Assembly (NCBI GenBank): GCA_021234155.1
Contig: JAJEKV010000033.1
Coordinates: 9,701,641 to 9,765,640, forward strand
DNA length: 64,000 nt
From: Isoetes taiwanensis
Taxonomy: Eukaryota; Streptophyta; Lycopodiopsida; Isoetales; Isoetaceae
Reading direction: 5' to 3'
The notes under the pieces are model-generated. The model made no database searches and was not told the DNA's origin. It saw only the letters and a program-made list of their open reading frames with translations. Shown piece by piece: positions 22,638 through 34,041 of this stretch. How positions within the stretch are numbered: position 1 is the first letter of the stretch; each line of letters starts with the position of its first letter. The translations under genes were made by a program, and so were the position numbers.

Positions 22638-23040
22638 ATTGTTGCGGATGCATGAGTTAATTTCTTAAGTTTTTAAGCTTATGTAGATCCAATGGTCGAG
22701 ATTGATGGGATCTCTAGTTACCATAAAGGTTAACTGGCCAGGCCCGTCACAGTTGGTATCAGAGCAGGTCTCGAGTTCGAGTCTCCATGGGTGCCTATAT
22801 GCATGGGTAATTTGCAAAGACTTGGTAATCATTGTGACATGGTATAACATAGACATGGTATAGCCTTGGATGCTCGAGGACGAGCATAGTTCTAGTGGGA
22901 GAGACTGTAACGGGCCCATGGTAGACCGCTCGAGTATTCGAACCTTGAATGCACGTGGGGCGTTCGGAGACACCCGGCATAAATGGGTAGAAGCGACTAC
23001 TCATAAACGTCTAGACGGTTTTGTCCAGTTGGTTACGGGC
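22638..23040 (+). mobile_element. Collapsed LTR retrotransposon (LTR-PBS-PPT-LTR remnant)
   Basis: An LTR 3' end (GGCCCGTCACA, ending 22751) is followed after GT by a PBS (TGGTATCAGAGC, 22754-22765). Only about 130 bp later come CTCGAGGACGAGC, a purine stretch GTGGGAGAGAC (22895-22905) and an LTR start TGTAACGGGCCC at 22906. The LTR ends are imperfect inverted repeats (10 of 11). The parts are in normal order, so nearly all the internal region is lost or was never present. The outer ends of both LTRs are not identifiable. CTCGAGGACGAG is a phrase common just before the PPT of Tekay/Del-type elements (recall, not checked). Confidence 0.72.
22754..22765 (+). other. Primer-binding site, initiator Met-tRNA
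   Basis: TGGTATCAGAGC two bases after an LTR end CACA. Same primer class as the large chromovirus, opposite strand. Confidence 0.85.
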
Positions 23041-25328
23041 ATGTTGGTTAGGAACGTTACAAGGTCTAAATGTTGTTTTTTTTGTCGCATGGCACACGTG
23101 ATCAGCCCCTCGCTTTTCGATGTTTTTTCTCTATTGGTTTTTTTTTTGTTGATGATGTGTAGGTCCAGGGGTGGGAAACATTTAGCAGCCTTGCGTTGTC
23201 CAAGCCCATTGAGATTTTATCGCTAGGGTTTTTCCTCGAAAACCCGAAAGGGCGGGGTTTTTTAATCCCGGCAATAAGCTTTTGGCAGTTACACTAGCCA
23301 ATGTCTGTAGCACACAATTTTATTTGGGGTCCAGGTGTTAAAACTATATATTCCCTATGTTTTTTCATTTTTTGGGTAGCATGCGATGTGCAGCTATCCA
23401 CTCTAAACCATTGTAGAAAATCTGCTAAGATGAATGAAAAGCCTAGCTAGGAGCTTTTGTCTGTTTTCATGCGAGCCTTTATTCGCAAATGAAATATTTA
23501 TTGGTCATTTAGACCAAACTAGAAATACCAATGGAGCTTGGAATGAAGAGTAAAGAAATTATAAAGCTAAAATCCCCTAATGCCAATACCCCATGCATGA
23601 ATTTATTGAAAACAAATTACCCTTTACCGAATGCATAAGGAAATATGTGTCAAACATCTATAGGTAAAAAAAAGTACAACCTAGATTAAGCCAAGTCCGA
23701 ACAAGCAAAGAATAACCACAACGTGTCAGTCATAGACAAGCAAAATATAACCTAAATCACGTCGAATATGACAACAGCTACCAATGTCAAATGCATAGAC
23801 GCACAACAAAAAATTACTCCTTTCACTAAATCACCCAAAATATGCTAGCAAAATAGAAGCTTTCTGAATAGTAATGCCTGTAAAGGATAGCCTAGAGAAA
23901 TGTCATTAAAAGTGCATGAATGTTGCCATAAGCTAAAGTCGAACATGATATAACACAGATGACTAAAAGGTCCACATGAAATTGAACATCAATTATATGA
24001 AAACGCCAACAACCCATGATGATGGTAGCAAGACTCCACAAATATGACAATTTTAAGAAAAAACCTCAATGCTATGAGTTTATAAGTTTTTATAAGCCAC
24101 AATAATTAGCCTCAAAGTAGAAAAGAAAATGAAATATGAAAATGCCAACAATATGCGAATGATGACAGGAGCATAACTTTAAATGAAGGGAAAGTTAGAA
24201 TGATCATAGAGGATGCTAACAACGGCAGTAGTAAAAACCCATAATGATGCGCAGAAAGTGACCTTGCAAAATTTGCAAACATGAGCAAAAATGAGAACAA
24301 GAACCCCACCTGAATGGAAATTCACTATTCCAATGAAGATATATACTAGAGAAGTGAAACGTCCAAAATAAATGGCATTACAAATGCAGAAGCCATAATC
24401 TATCAATGTCTAAGGTGAGAAGACAAATAATATAATGCACAATCCACTCAAATTAAAACGCCTGCTATGTCAATAAAGGAGTTGGACTAGAACCATAAGT
24501 TAAATATTGACCAGAAATAGAACATTTGAACAAATCAACAAAATAAAACAAACAAGGTGCTGCGCACGGAGGGTTGCCCTCCATGGCCGGAGGTTGAAGT
24601 GGCTTAAATCATATTTGAAAGTCATATTTCAATAATCAATGGAAATTGCTATTTTAAAACATTGACATTTTGTGCTAGTGATGGTATCCATTTGCATCAG
24701 TAACTTTGAGGTCCTCTTGGACTAGGATCCAGTAGGATACATGGACTTTGGAGTTTGAGTGTAATGTATTGGTCTTTGGTGCTCGGTATAGAACAAGGAT
24801 GGCAGAAGCATAAGAAGAAGTCTAATAGAGGAGAGAATGGAAATACGTGTTTCAAGATCCAATGCCAATAGACAACAATGGCTGTTTCCATAAAAGCACT
24901 CCTTATTTGCAAAACCTCCATCAATAATAGCCCCAATAATCCAATGGTTGTTCTGTTCAGAGCATGAGGATGATTCTACAGCTGCTAAACTTGCAAAAAA
25001 CATTACCAGAACAGGTCCCTTGTACCCTCCAACCTGTGCCCAAAATTGATTCATGCCTTTACCATGAATGGAACCCCTGCTTCATACAACTTATCAGCAA
25101 TGCACACCACTTAGTAACAGAAAAGCAATGATACGGCACTCCAACTAGTCGATGCAATAATACATGAATACAACTCCATTACACTACTCTTAACGATAAT
25201 AAAAACTGTTCAAAAATCTTATGAAGTATAGTCTCAAGTAGTATCATCCTATGTACAATGGCATCAAGCAAGATGGCAGGAATAATAACAAACAAGAGTA
25301 GGTAAGTCCTCTTATATTGATTATTTAG
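23041..25328. other. No gene recognised
   Basis: Purine-rich on the plus strand from about 23600 to 24560, with many short A-runs and no conserved frame. A 110-codon minus frame at 24722-25054 has no recognisable domain. If MON2 continues leftward, this may be intron. Confidence 0.35.
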
Positions 25329-25440
25329 GTGTTTGGTTTAGTGGTAACACACTAGTTCTAGAATAAATTTGTCTTGAGTTTGAGGCCACACAGAGTCACA
25401 TTCAATTCAAGGTAGTTAGGGGCAGGACACAACAACGCAA
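25329..25440 (+). mobile_element. Possible tRNA-like SINE head
   Basis: TGGTTTAGTGGTAAC resembles a pol III A box and GAGTTTGAGGCC, about 35 bp on, resembles a B box. No A-tail or target duplication could be fixed because the downstream sequence runs into a minisatellite. Confidence 0.33.
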
Positions 25441-25880
25441 AATTGGCGTGGTGTGCGCTATATCTAGCCAAATGCTACCAATGTTGCATGATGTAAAAAT
25501 TGTTTCTTCTTTTTCTTCTTGCATATTTCCATATATCTAGCCAGGTGCTGCCAATGTTGCATGATGTAAAAATTGCTGCTTCTTTTTCTTCTTACATAGT
25601 TCATTGAGATCATGTGGTTTGGTTTGCGCCTCTTCTTTTTTTTCTTCTTACATAGCTCATTGAGATCATGTTGGTGCGGTGTGTGCGTGTCATATATCCA
25701 GTCAGATGCTACCAATGTGGCATGACGTAAAAGTTGCCTCTTCTTCTTTTTCTACTTACATGTTGGTGTGGTGTGTGTGGTGTGTGCGTCATATGTCTAA
25801 TCGGATGATGCCATTGTGACATGACGTAAAAATTGCTTCTCTTTTTCTTTTTATGTAGTTCATTCAGATCTTTGGTAGGG
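25441..25880. repeat. Degenerate tandem repeat, CTTCTTTTTCTTCTT-bearing
   Basis: Four to five imperfect copies of a unit containing GATGCTACCAATGTTGCATG, GACGTAAAAATTGCTTC, a CTTCTTTTTCTTCTT stretch and often TTCATTGAGATCATG. Spacing varies (about 70-160 bp), so units have been lost or fused. Confidence 0.8.
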
Positions 25881-27201
25881 TACTAGTTTTAGGAGGCCAA
25901 GATAATTAACAACATGACCAAGATCGCAATCATGGCCTCACATCTTAAATCTAGAGCCCAACCACAACCACATTTGTTCCAAAACCTAGGCCACAATATG
26001 TAGCTCAACCCAGCAATGAGCATCACCCTTTTGTGCCATAGTTAAGGGAGAAGAGAGGAGAAACAGAGATGTGAGATAATTCTGGCACTTGGAAAGTTTT
26101 TGCTGCATATAAACTTTGAAGATGAAGATACTCAATGTCTTGTATTTGAAATGAATTTGAAATCTGAAATCTAAAAAAAGTTGGATGGAATGAGGCATTA
26201 TGGCCAAAATGATTACCATTATGGCACCAACGAATCTTAATTTCCACGAGCACGAACTGCCCTACTTCAAGCAGTACAGCTAAGATTTGTAGATGCCAAT
26301 ATTGTCTTAGAGATAGGACTGTCATGACAATATCATGCACAACCGCTATTTAGACCTACCATATTTGTTGGAAGATTTATTGGAATCTTTTTGCAAATTT
26401 TGAAAACATATAAAAGCTTTACACACTTGATCCAGCCCAAATATAACAAGCCAAAATGAAGACGGAAAATATTATGGAACTTCTTTGTTTCTTGCTCTTC
26501 ATCAAGACTTCTTTAAACAAGAAACTTCCTCCTTACCCTTGAAGTAGCTTGCACCAATCAATCAGAACGCAGGCATTTTTGTCTTCTTTCATACAGTTTA
26601 AGCAGAAAAGTCGATATAATCTGTATGCTCGGATGTTCCTTGATGCACTGAGTCTTCATTCTGTGCTTGTTGGAATTTGTTTCTTTATTCTGACATTTTT
26701 AAGCTTCTATTCTACATTTGAAGAGTGGTACGCTATATTATTTATTGATCGGAGTTCCGAGACTAATTTCCTATAAAAACAAAGCTGATCCCCGTTTTAT
26801 GTGCAAAGGGCAAATTAACTTTTTATAACATTGATGCTGCCTGTAAAGGAAGATCTACATCTGCAGAAAACTACCTGCGAGTATCTGTACTTCACATACA
26901 GCTACTAGTAGATGTCACTTAGATATCTTATCCTAAAACATAAATATTGATAACGAGAAGACTTAGTTTCTATATTTCCTAGCACTTTAATACTTCTGAT
27001 AGTACAAGAGCTTGGAGGCAGAAAAGGGTGAATTTCTATCAACTCTTTTCTTCTTACTTAATGACTAGTTCTGTTTTGCAAGCCTCCTGGGTGAATCATG
27101 GAGAGACAATTGCAAACATCCCTAGATTCCAAAGCTGTGGATGCTATTGATAACCTCTAGTTCAAAACTAAAATCTTAGGATAAGGCATCATTTTACTTG
27201 C
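25881..27201. other. Probable MON2 intron 4 or flank
   Basis: No exon recognised. By MON2 order the next exon should lie left of 27202 on the minus strand, but I could not find its coding sequence here. Confidence 0.4.
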
Positions 27202-28481
27202 CTCATCCTCTGGGTGAAGCTGGGACTGCAGGATTAAAATTATCTGTAAGGTCTTCAGTTGAAGGGTCTCATCATTCATCTCCACAAGCTGCATGAGATA
27301 TCAATCAGAACTATAAGCAAGGAATGAGATGAATACCCCAAAGATAAATGCATCGATAGAGAATGCACAAGAAGAAACACATAGATAGGGCATGCTGAGC
27401 AAGCCTTCCATAGACATGCCACACGACAAGGGAGAGTTCTTATTGTTGTGATCATCTGATTTGTCATAAATGCTGTTAGCAATTTTTTCCCCTTGAACAA
27501 GCTAGAAATCCAAAAATATTTTCATTTCCCCATGTACCAAGAAAGATAAAGCATATCGTTTAAGGTTGGGCTCGATAATGAACTGAAAAACAGATTTTAT
27601 AATAGAGCATCACCCTGAAGGGTCAATCAACTCACAGAAAATATTTTCTTATTCCAGAACTCATTTAGTAAAAGCTTTGAATTTTCGCTTTCATTGGTAA
27701 AAGCTTTGAATTTTTCTTTCATTAGTAAAAGCTTTGAATTTTCGCTTTTATATATAAATCCACTTACTTCCTTTAATGTGGATAGGATACAAGATAGGGC
27801 TGATGGTGCCACAGCATCATTTGCAATCAACCTTTGGAGACAAGATAAGCCTATGACGCTCAGCTTTGCATTTTTCACCTCGCAAGCCAGTAAAAATATC
27901 TTCAATATATCATCATTACGAGCAATTTGTCTTGGGTCTGACAGGGTTCTCAGCTGGAAAAATAGTAACAACTGTTAGTCCCACAGTCTGCAGCGTAACA
28001 TTCACAAGAAGTGTATATACATGTCTTGCAGTGCCTTAATATCTGACGACAATGTATGTCAATTCTTGCCACCAGATGGTTTATGCCTGGGGTTCATTAT
28101 ACTCCTTATGCCAAAATGTAGTTTCTAATCCTGATGCTTGACATAGCGTGTAATAAGGTGTAAATTTGGTCTCACATTTGGAGTTATGCCAAAACTTTTA
28201 GTTGTTAGTCCTTAAGATAATCAGATCTTACCTTAAGAATAGCATGCTCAGCTGCATCCTTTACAGCTGGATACTTTCTTCTAGATTCGTGTTAGAAACG
28301 CGAACACCTGAGCAATTCAATGTTTCTGAGCTTTGAAACGATCAACTTCGGCTTGGTATCCGTTTGGTATCCTCCAACAGATTGGCGTCAACCCTATAGA
28401 ATGAGGATTGTTTACGAAGCAAAGTTGCAATCCGTCTTACAGATCAGATGTAGAACTAGAAATGCTGGGCGCATCGGCCAT
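27202..28481 (-). CDS. MON2-like trafficking protein, first four coding exons (partial)
   Basis: MON2 is a large Sec7/Arf-GEF-related scaffold of the trans-Golgi and endosomes. Four minus-strand exons join in phase. Exon 1, 28441-28481: ATG, MADAPSISSSTSD plus two bases, donor GTAAGA. Exon 2, 28232-28280: RKYPAVKDAAEHAILK, donor GTAAGA. Exon 3, 27768-27953: LSDPRQIARNDDILKIFLLA then KLSVIGLSCLQRLIANDAVA, acceptor TTCCAG, donor GTAAGT. Exon 4, 27202-27288: LQLKTLQIILILQSQLHPED, acceptor CATGCAG, donor GCAAGT. These match the start of the DCB domain, where plant homologues read RYPAVKDGAEHAILK. No stops or frameshifts occur. Family members exceed 1500 residues, so most of the protein is missing here: the rest is either beyond a very long intron or lost. 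Exon 1 is the least certain. Confidence 0.82.
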
Positions 28482-28691
28482 ACATGAAACAGATCCATCG
28501 GAAATTGCATGGATCTCCTATGAGCTTGAACCTCTTTCAAAGAGATTCCAGAATATGTTTCAAGTGCAGTTCTTTAGGCCGCTGCATCAAAGGTTGAGAA
28601 GGTACAGCAGATGTGGAAAGCAGACGCCGATCTTGCTCATTATCAATTTAAGAAAATGCAATATCAACATTTTCAATTATGCATGTAAACC

Positions 28692-29384
28692 TTATGCTGC
28701 ACCTTCAATATATTCTGAGGCGTGTTTGACAGGTGTCACTTGCAAACTTTCTGGCAGTAAGCAGTTACACAGTCTGGCAGTAAGCAGTTACACAGTTGGC
28801 CTGCATACATAAAACATTCAAAAAGACAGTCAGGCTTGAAACTAAATAGCAATCTGCAGGAAGCAGAAATAAAAGAAACCAAATGACAAACTTGGGACGT
28901 TGTTGAATAGCAAAAAGGCTCACTTAACTTAGCAAGCCTGTTTACCCATCCAGGAATAGGTTTACCAATAAGTCTCATGCCCACATCACTATTAAAATGG
29001 TAGCAGTTCTTCACAATCAAGTGATAAGAATCCCTATTATAGTTTCCAGCAAGTCCCTACACTCAGCAACATTCAGGTCAGTTGTGCCTCTGAAGGGTTT
29101 TTCTGTACATAAAACCCAGACAATTGCGCGGTTCTACCTCAAACACGCCACTAGAAGAATAATCATGTGCACTATATCCATACTCCACTCCATGAGCTGC
29201 AGCCAACACATGAGCAACACTACTGGTCTAAGTACTAAAGGCCTAAAAACAAAATGCTGCATAAAATGCCATAATTTTTGCACCAACCTTCCAGAATGAT
29301 AAATCCCCACACAAACCAGTAGAAGTAACCATTGAGGGGAGTCAGATCATAAACATTAAGATATATAGGAAACCTTTTCATGCC
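28692..29384 (-). pseudogene. deSI-like (PPPDE) thiol peptidase, lesioned
   Basis: deSI/PPPDE proteins are papain-fold-like cysteine peptidases implicated in removing ubiquitin or SUMO. Exon a (about 29288-29384): IYLNVYDLTPLNGYFYWF, then the active-site His segment in a slipped frame. Exon b (about 28924-29196): HGVEYGYSAHDYSSSGVFEV, then GTTDLNVAECRDLLETIIG, then SYHLIVKNCYHF, where KNC supplies the catalytic Cys, and KPIPGWVNRLAKL, donor GTGAGC. Exon c (from 28800): LCNCLLP, in phase across the intron. Lesions: about one base lost in exon a, two single-base slips in exon b, and a perfect 23-bp tandem duplication in exon c (28750-28795) that shifts the tail. Without the duplication the frame would stop near 28692. 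It lies about 0.2 kb upstream of MON2 on the same strand. Several lesions argue for a pseudogene, but assembly indels cannot be excluded. Confidence 0.75.
28750..28795. repeat. Perfect 23-bp tandem duplication in deSI-like exon
   Basis: Two identical units starting TCTGGCAGTAAGCAGTTACA occupy 28750-28772 and 28773-28795. The unit is 23 bp, not a multiple of three, so it changes the reading frame of the conserved LCNCLLP tail. Confidence 0.97.
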
Positions 29385-29507
29385 CCTGCTAACGGTGTGC
29401 TAGTATCTGAGAGTGAAGAAGCACTGCTATTTACACTTGCGATATTAATCTCTTCTCCTCCACCAAAACCCTCATTTAAACTAGAGCTGTCTGCTATATA
29501 ATATGCT

Positions 29508-29930
29508 CTAACAATTCAAGTTTGTACCTGACCACGGATTATTTTGTATGATCTCTTCATTCAGGCTATGAAGCTCGTCCATAGCTTGGTAAAATGCCCA
29601 AAACTGCTGATACCCAAATCTGGCAGAATGTTGAAGCCACTCCCTTTGAGATGCGATTGAGGTCTCTCGAAAAACCAGCGCCGCATGGCTGTACAGAAGA
29701 ATTGCTTGTAGGGCAAGGAATAGAAAGATCAACGGATTGCCGGATTGCTTGCAGAGGAAGAAAGGGTTTAGGGTAGGCGCATGAGATCAGTGGTGATGCT
29801 ACGAATTTCCTGTGCCTGGGGATCATGCTGAAATAGCGTTTGCCCAGAACCATCTCAGACATATTATTGATGACAACGTTCCAGAGGAGAGGAGCTCTGT
29901 GTTGGAGATTTTTCGAGCAGTGGTCCATTC
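29508..29930 (-). CDS. Possible exon, unknown (upstream of deSI-like)
   Basis: Two overlapping minus-strand frames. One of them, ending ELHSLNEEIIQNNPWSG, stops its coding run at a plausible splice donor (CAG|GTACAAAC, near 29525). Composition looks protein-like (SIASQREWLQHSARFGYQQF), but I recognise no family. It might be a first exon of the deSI-like gene or of a separate gene. Low confidence. Confidence 0.25.
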
Positions 29931-30642
29931 GGGGCCCAGGGAAGCCCAGACCATATCGTAACCGGGAAGCCCAGTTACATGATCGCTGGCCAGTTAGCCG
30001 GTTCCAACAGCCACGATTTAAAACGTAAGTGACCGCGAGTTTACCCGGAGCAATAAGTTTGAAGCAGTTACCGGCATATTCTAGGTATATTCCAGTATAT
30101 ACCTAGAATATATCAAAAACCCACATAAACAAGGGCTTGCCCCCTTAGGGGCAACCCAAAAAGTACACTCGGAGATGATTGAAAAAAAATGGGTGAACTG
30201 GACACCAAGGAACTATGATAAAGAAAACAAAGGTAACAACCTGCACCATGTGAGATTTTTTGAAATGGAAACTAGAGAGGAAAAAAAAAACAATCTGGGA
30301 CAAGTGATGTTATATTATGTATCTTATCTTTTAATATTATAAGGTATGTTCTAGTGGCTGGGCTCACAAACTCATTAGGCTAAAAAGGCGCATCGAAGAA
30401 AGTTGTAGCAACAGCTAAACCAATCCCAATTTTAGAATATACGAATGCAATAAGTCAATCTAGGTCAAAGTGAGTGTCAAAGGAGATTGAAGGTACAGTT
30501 GGGACGACGATAAAGTTGATGTAGAGAACAAAGCGATTGCTTCCAAATCTAAATAAGTAAAAGAAAGAAAAATAATGTACCCCTTAGAACCTTGCAATAT
30601 TGATGCTATTGTAAAGATGAAAAGCCAATCCCCAAACCAATT
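29931..30642. other. No gene; contains a 32-bp palindrome
   Basis: Sequence between the gene island and the LINE. TTCTAGGTATATTC..GTATATACCTAGAA at about 30077-30108 can fold into a hairpin. Nothing else recognised. Confidence 0.5.
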
Positions 30643-30715
30643 AAAGAAAGAAAGAAATTGAATTGAATTGAATTTTATTATTATGTCAATTGAGACCATC
30701 AGGTCTATGTGACAT

Positions 30716-31282
30716 TCAAAAGTCCAATACATCATCAAAACCCATATAGGTTGAAGTGCTCCCAGAGAATGGAGCATCTTCAAGCTCTGCCCTCTCTAAC
30801 TCCTCGTCCATATCTCCTAGTATCTCTTTTAAATCACGCAGACGCGATTCTCGTTGTTGTAACATTTCTATCAGATAGTTGCCAATATTTCTAGTTGGCA
30901 GGTCAAAAAATGTAGCCAATGAATCGGAGACAATTCCAAATCTCCCTCGGATGTTCTGGTAGGCTGGACAAGTCAGAATGACATGCTTTTCATTTTCTAT
31001 TTCATCTTCTCCACAGATCTTACAATACCTTTGTTCCTTTGGGATCTTTTTCCATCTGCCTGTTTCTACCCCTAAATGGTGTGAGCTTAATCTTATTCGG
31101 CATATGGTGTGTCTCATCTTCAATGAAATGTTTTCGGCCAGATAGTTCGCACTTGTTAACTTCGGATTCATTTCCTCCCTATAGTTTCCCATTTTCGATC
31201 CCGCTTGTGTCCACATCTTTTGCAGCATACTTTGGGTTACCCACTCCCTAATCTTTTTCGGATCAAAATCAGCCAGTTTCAT
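30716..31282 (-). pseudogene. LINE ORF2 C-terminal domain
   Basis: A frame of 188 codons with helix-rich sequence and a zinc-binding motif CKICGEDEIENEKHVILTC. This is the C..C...H..C signature found C-terminal to L1-type RTs. It ends YMGFDDVLDF at 30716, leaving about 55 bp of 3' UTR before the simple-repeat tail. Confidence 0.85.
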
Positions 31283-31297
31283 GTTCCATTTCGCAAG

Positions 31298-33166
31298 TCA
31301 TTTTTTTATATCTGTGTACCAACCCTTACATGAGCTTTCCACCATGGCTAGATTTGGGTATCTGTTAACATCCATATTCAATACCTTCCCTAAATATGTC
31401 AGAGTTCGGCATAAAGCTTCTCCTTCCAGAGGTAACAGATTCCCTTCTACCATCATCATTTCGTAAGGTGTCTGCACCTTGACCCCGAATTTAGTGCGCA
31501 ATAACTTTTTTTGTATTTTTTCTATCTTCTTCCATAATCCCAAAGGAAGAAACGTGGGTTTCACATCATCCATAAATGAATGCGGACTAGTGTCTTATAT
31601 AACATTTTTTTCAAATTAAAGTTCCAGATGCCTACCTTCTTACACTTTTTTTGCATTGCAAAGAGTGCCCGTAAACCGCCATTTGTTCTCTGCTCAATCG
31701 TCTTACCCCATCTAAAATGTTTATCAATGATCAGACCCAAGTACTTGTAAGAGTCTGTAATTTCAACTTTCTCCCCCTGGAAATAGAACTCATAATCTTT
31801 ATCTTTGGTGGTTCCAAAAATAATAATCTTGGTTTTTCCCAAATTAACTTGCATTTGCGTTTCAACACAGAACATAGCCAATGCATCTAGATGCTTCTGC
31901 ATTCCTGCTTTATTTCTGGAGAGCATGATAACATCATCGACGCATACAACGAGAGCGGATCACATGACCAGCAAGTGATACTCCATCCCCACCATGTTCT
32001 GCTATCCAATTTTCTAACTCGTCAATAAATAAACCGAAAAGAGTTGGGAACAATGGACACCCCTGTTTCACCCCTATGTTGCTTTCAGTTACCTCCGGAC
32101 ACTCTTCATTAAGAGGGGATGATAACTGGACAAGCACTTTTTCATATAACAGTCGTACTGCATCACGATAATCCTCTGGAATACCAATTTTCTCCATTCT
32201 AGACCATAGGTTTGTTCTCGGAACCATATCAAAGGCTTTCGAGAAATCAATAAATGCTGCAAACATCGGTTTCTCAATCCTTTTATGGAGCATCAAAGTT
32301 CTCAATGTGACCAAATGGTCAGTTGTGCCCCTGTTAGGCCTAAAGCCTGCCTGCCCATTAGCTCTCACATCATTCTTTTCTGCCCAAGCACTGATCTTTT
32401 GTTCTAGTATAGTCGCGAACAATTTGGATAGCAGGCTGCCCACCATAATCATTCGGTAATTGTTGACATCCTCGTCATTTCCAGATTTATGTATGGGGAT
32501 TACTCTGTTGAGCTGACATGTGATAGGAAAGCCCTCTACTATAGCCACATTATACATTTTTGCAAGTACTTCTGTCACTTTATCTCCAGCCCATTTAAAC
32601 ATTTCCGCCACCAAACCCATAGCATCAGGCGCCTTACCATTGGATAGCTTAGCCAAACCGTTATGCAGATCCTCAACGCTGATCTCTAGCAGATCAGAAC
32701 TTCTAATGTTTGCTGATTTTTCAATGCCAGGTATGTAGTAAAGCTTGCGTACCTGCTGCAATAGGTCCATTGTCCTCAACTTTGAAACCTCGGCTTTGTG
32801 TGTCTTAAGCTTATTCCAGAAGTTTCTTGGATTGGTTATGAGATCCTTCACTAAGGCCTCGTGAGTGGATAGCAAGAATGCCCTCTTTTTCTGCCTGATC
32901 AGACTAATATATTCATTTCTTAATTGCTTCCTGTTATGCTCATTTGCAGCCTTGAACATATCCCTTTTATGTTTACATTCCGCGTCAAACCATTTGTTAC
33001 AAGGAAGGCCCTTCTTCCTGCGAGCTGAGATAAAACAAGATGTGGCTGCCTCTTTAACCAAGTCTGTTAGACATTCAGAGATATGGTTAGCATCATCTGG
33101 CCATATGATTTGATCTGCCTTTTCCGCACACATTTTTGAGTATGTATCTGCCTTTCTTATATCCAT
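31298..33166 (-). pseudogene. LINE ORF2 reverse transcriptase, frameshifted
   Basis: Palm and finger motifs: LSNGKAPDAMGLVAEMFKWA, LNRVIPIHKSGNDEDVNNYR, FRPNRGTTDHLVTLRTL, AAFIDFSKAFDMVPR and GVKQGCPLFPTLFGLFIDEL. The active site VDDVIML reads just upstream of 31926, in a frame shifted from 31934-33166 by an indel at about 31950. The thumb region (LGKTKIIIFG, YKYLGLIIDKHFRWG) follows, with another break near 31570. The enzyme performs target-primed reverse transcription. Confidence 0.9.
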
Positions 33167-33256
33167 GCTTTTGGCTCAAGCTCTTGTGGATGTTCTGCAT
33201 AACTCTTTTGTCTCAAGTCAATCGATGGTAACATGCAATGGAACATGGTCCGACTG

Positions 33257-34015
33257 TCAGTGCGGGACCCCAACATGCATGTCTAACACTCGATTGGCAA
33301 AATGCTCCTTTGCTAACATAAAATCAACCACACTTTTCTCCCTGCATGTGCAGCCATCTGTACCAGGGTAATGTTCTGTACCATTATATACCAGCAAACC
33401 TAAACCACTGCACATGTTCAATAAGTACTTCCCCATAGGAGTTACATATCTATAGCTGTCTTTGGTTGTCCTTGCCCAACCCGTCCTTTTCAGATCATCA
33501 TCATCTAACTCCTCAAACCATAATGGTTCTGTGCCTTCCTCCCAAATTGCTGCTTGTTTGGTTCTAATTCTACCGTTAAAATCACCTAACAGCATAATAT
33601 CTCCCTGAGCCATGAGCTCTGATGCATCCTGTTCAAGCTGAAAAAATGGGTCCTCGCGATCCATATCTTCCCTATTATATGTTGGTTTCTCCAAAGGTGG
33701 GAAGTAACATCCCGCAACATACACTTGGCCTACATTGTCATTTTTTAATTGTATCCAAATATAATGTTGCGACTCTTTGCCCTTTACTGCTGTTATCTGA
33801 TCCACAATTGAGAGGCGAACATAGCAAGCAATACCTCCGTGACTTCTCCGGCTATCCCCTTTGACATTCCACATTGATTTGATCACTTTAAAATCTGGTA
33901 TGTCAGGAAGATCGCTCTCCTCATGCTCCCAAGTCTCCAGAAAAAAGACTACATCCAAATTTTCGAGAATATCACTCATAGACTGAACTTTCCCGTCTGT
34001 GAGTTGATTGTCCAC
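33257..34015 (-). pseudogene. LINE ORF2 AP-like endonuclease
   Basis: Domain with MDNQLTDGKVQSMSDILENL, VVFFLETWEHEE, HGGIACYV, LLGDFNGRI and a final VVDFMLAKEHF. These are endonuclease/exonuclease/phosphatase fold motifs, with the catalytic ETW-like Glu and GDFN. The ORF2 start is unclear: the conserved WN segment expected before MDNQ is in a different phase. The enzyme nicks genomic DNA to prime reverse transcription. Confidence 0.85.
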
Positions 34016-34041
34016 GATCCCACCCTGATGGTCCTTATATC

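Noticed and set aside
24722-25054. Minus-strand 110-codon frame as a further MON2 exon
   Set aside because: Its sequence does not match the next expected MON2 segment, and no splice borders fit.
28408-28812. Plus-strand 134-codon frame
   Set aside because: It lies opposite MON2 exon 1 and the deSI-like last exon, and crosses the 23-bp duplication. It is a shadow frame.
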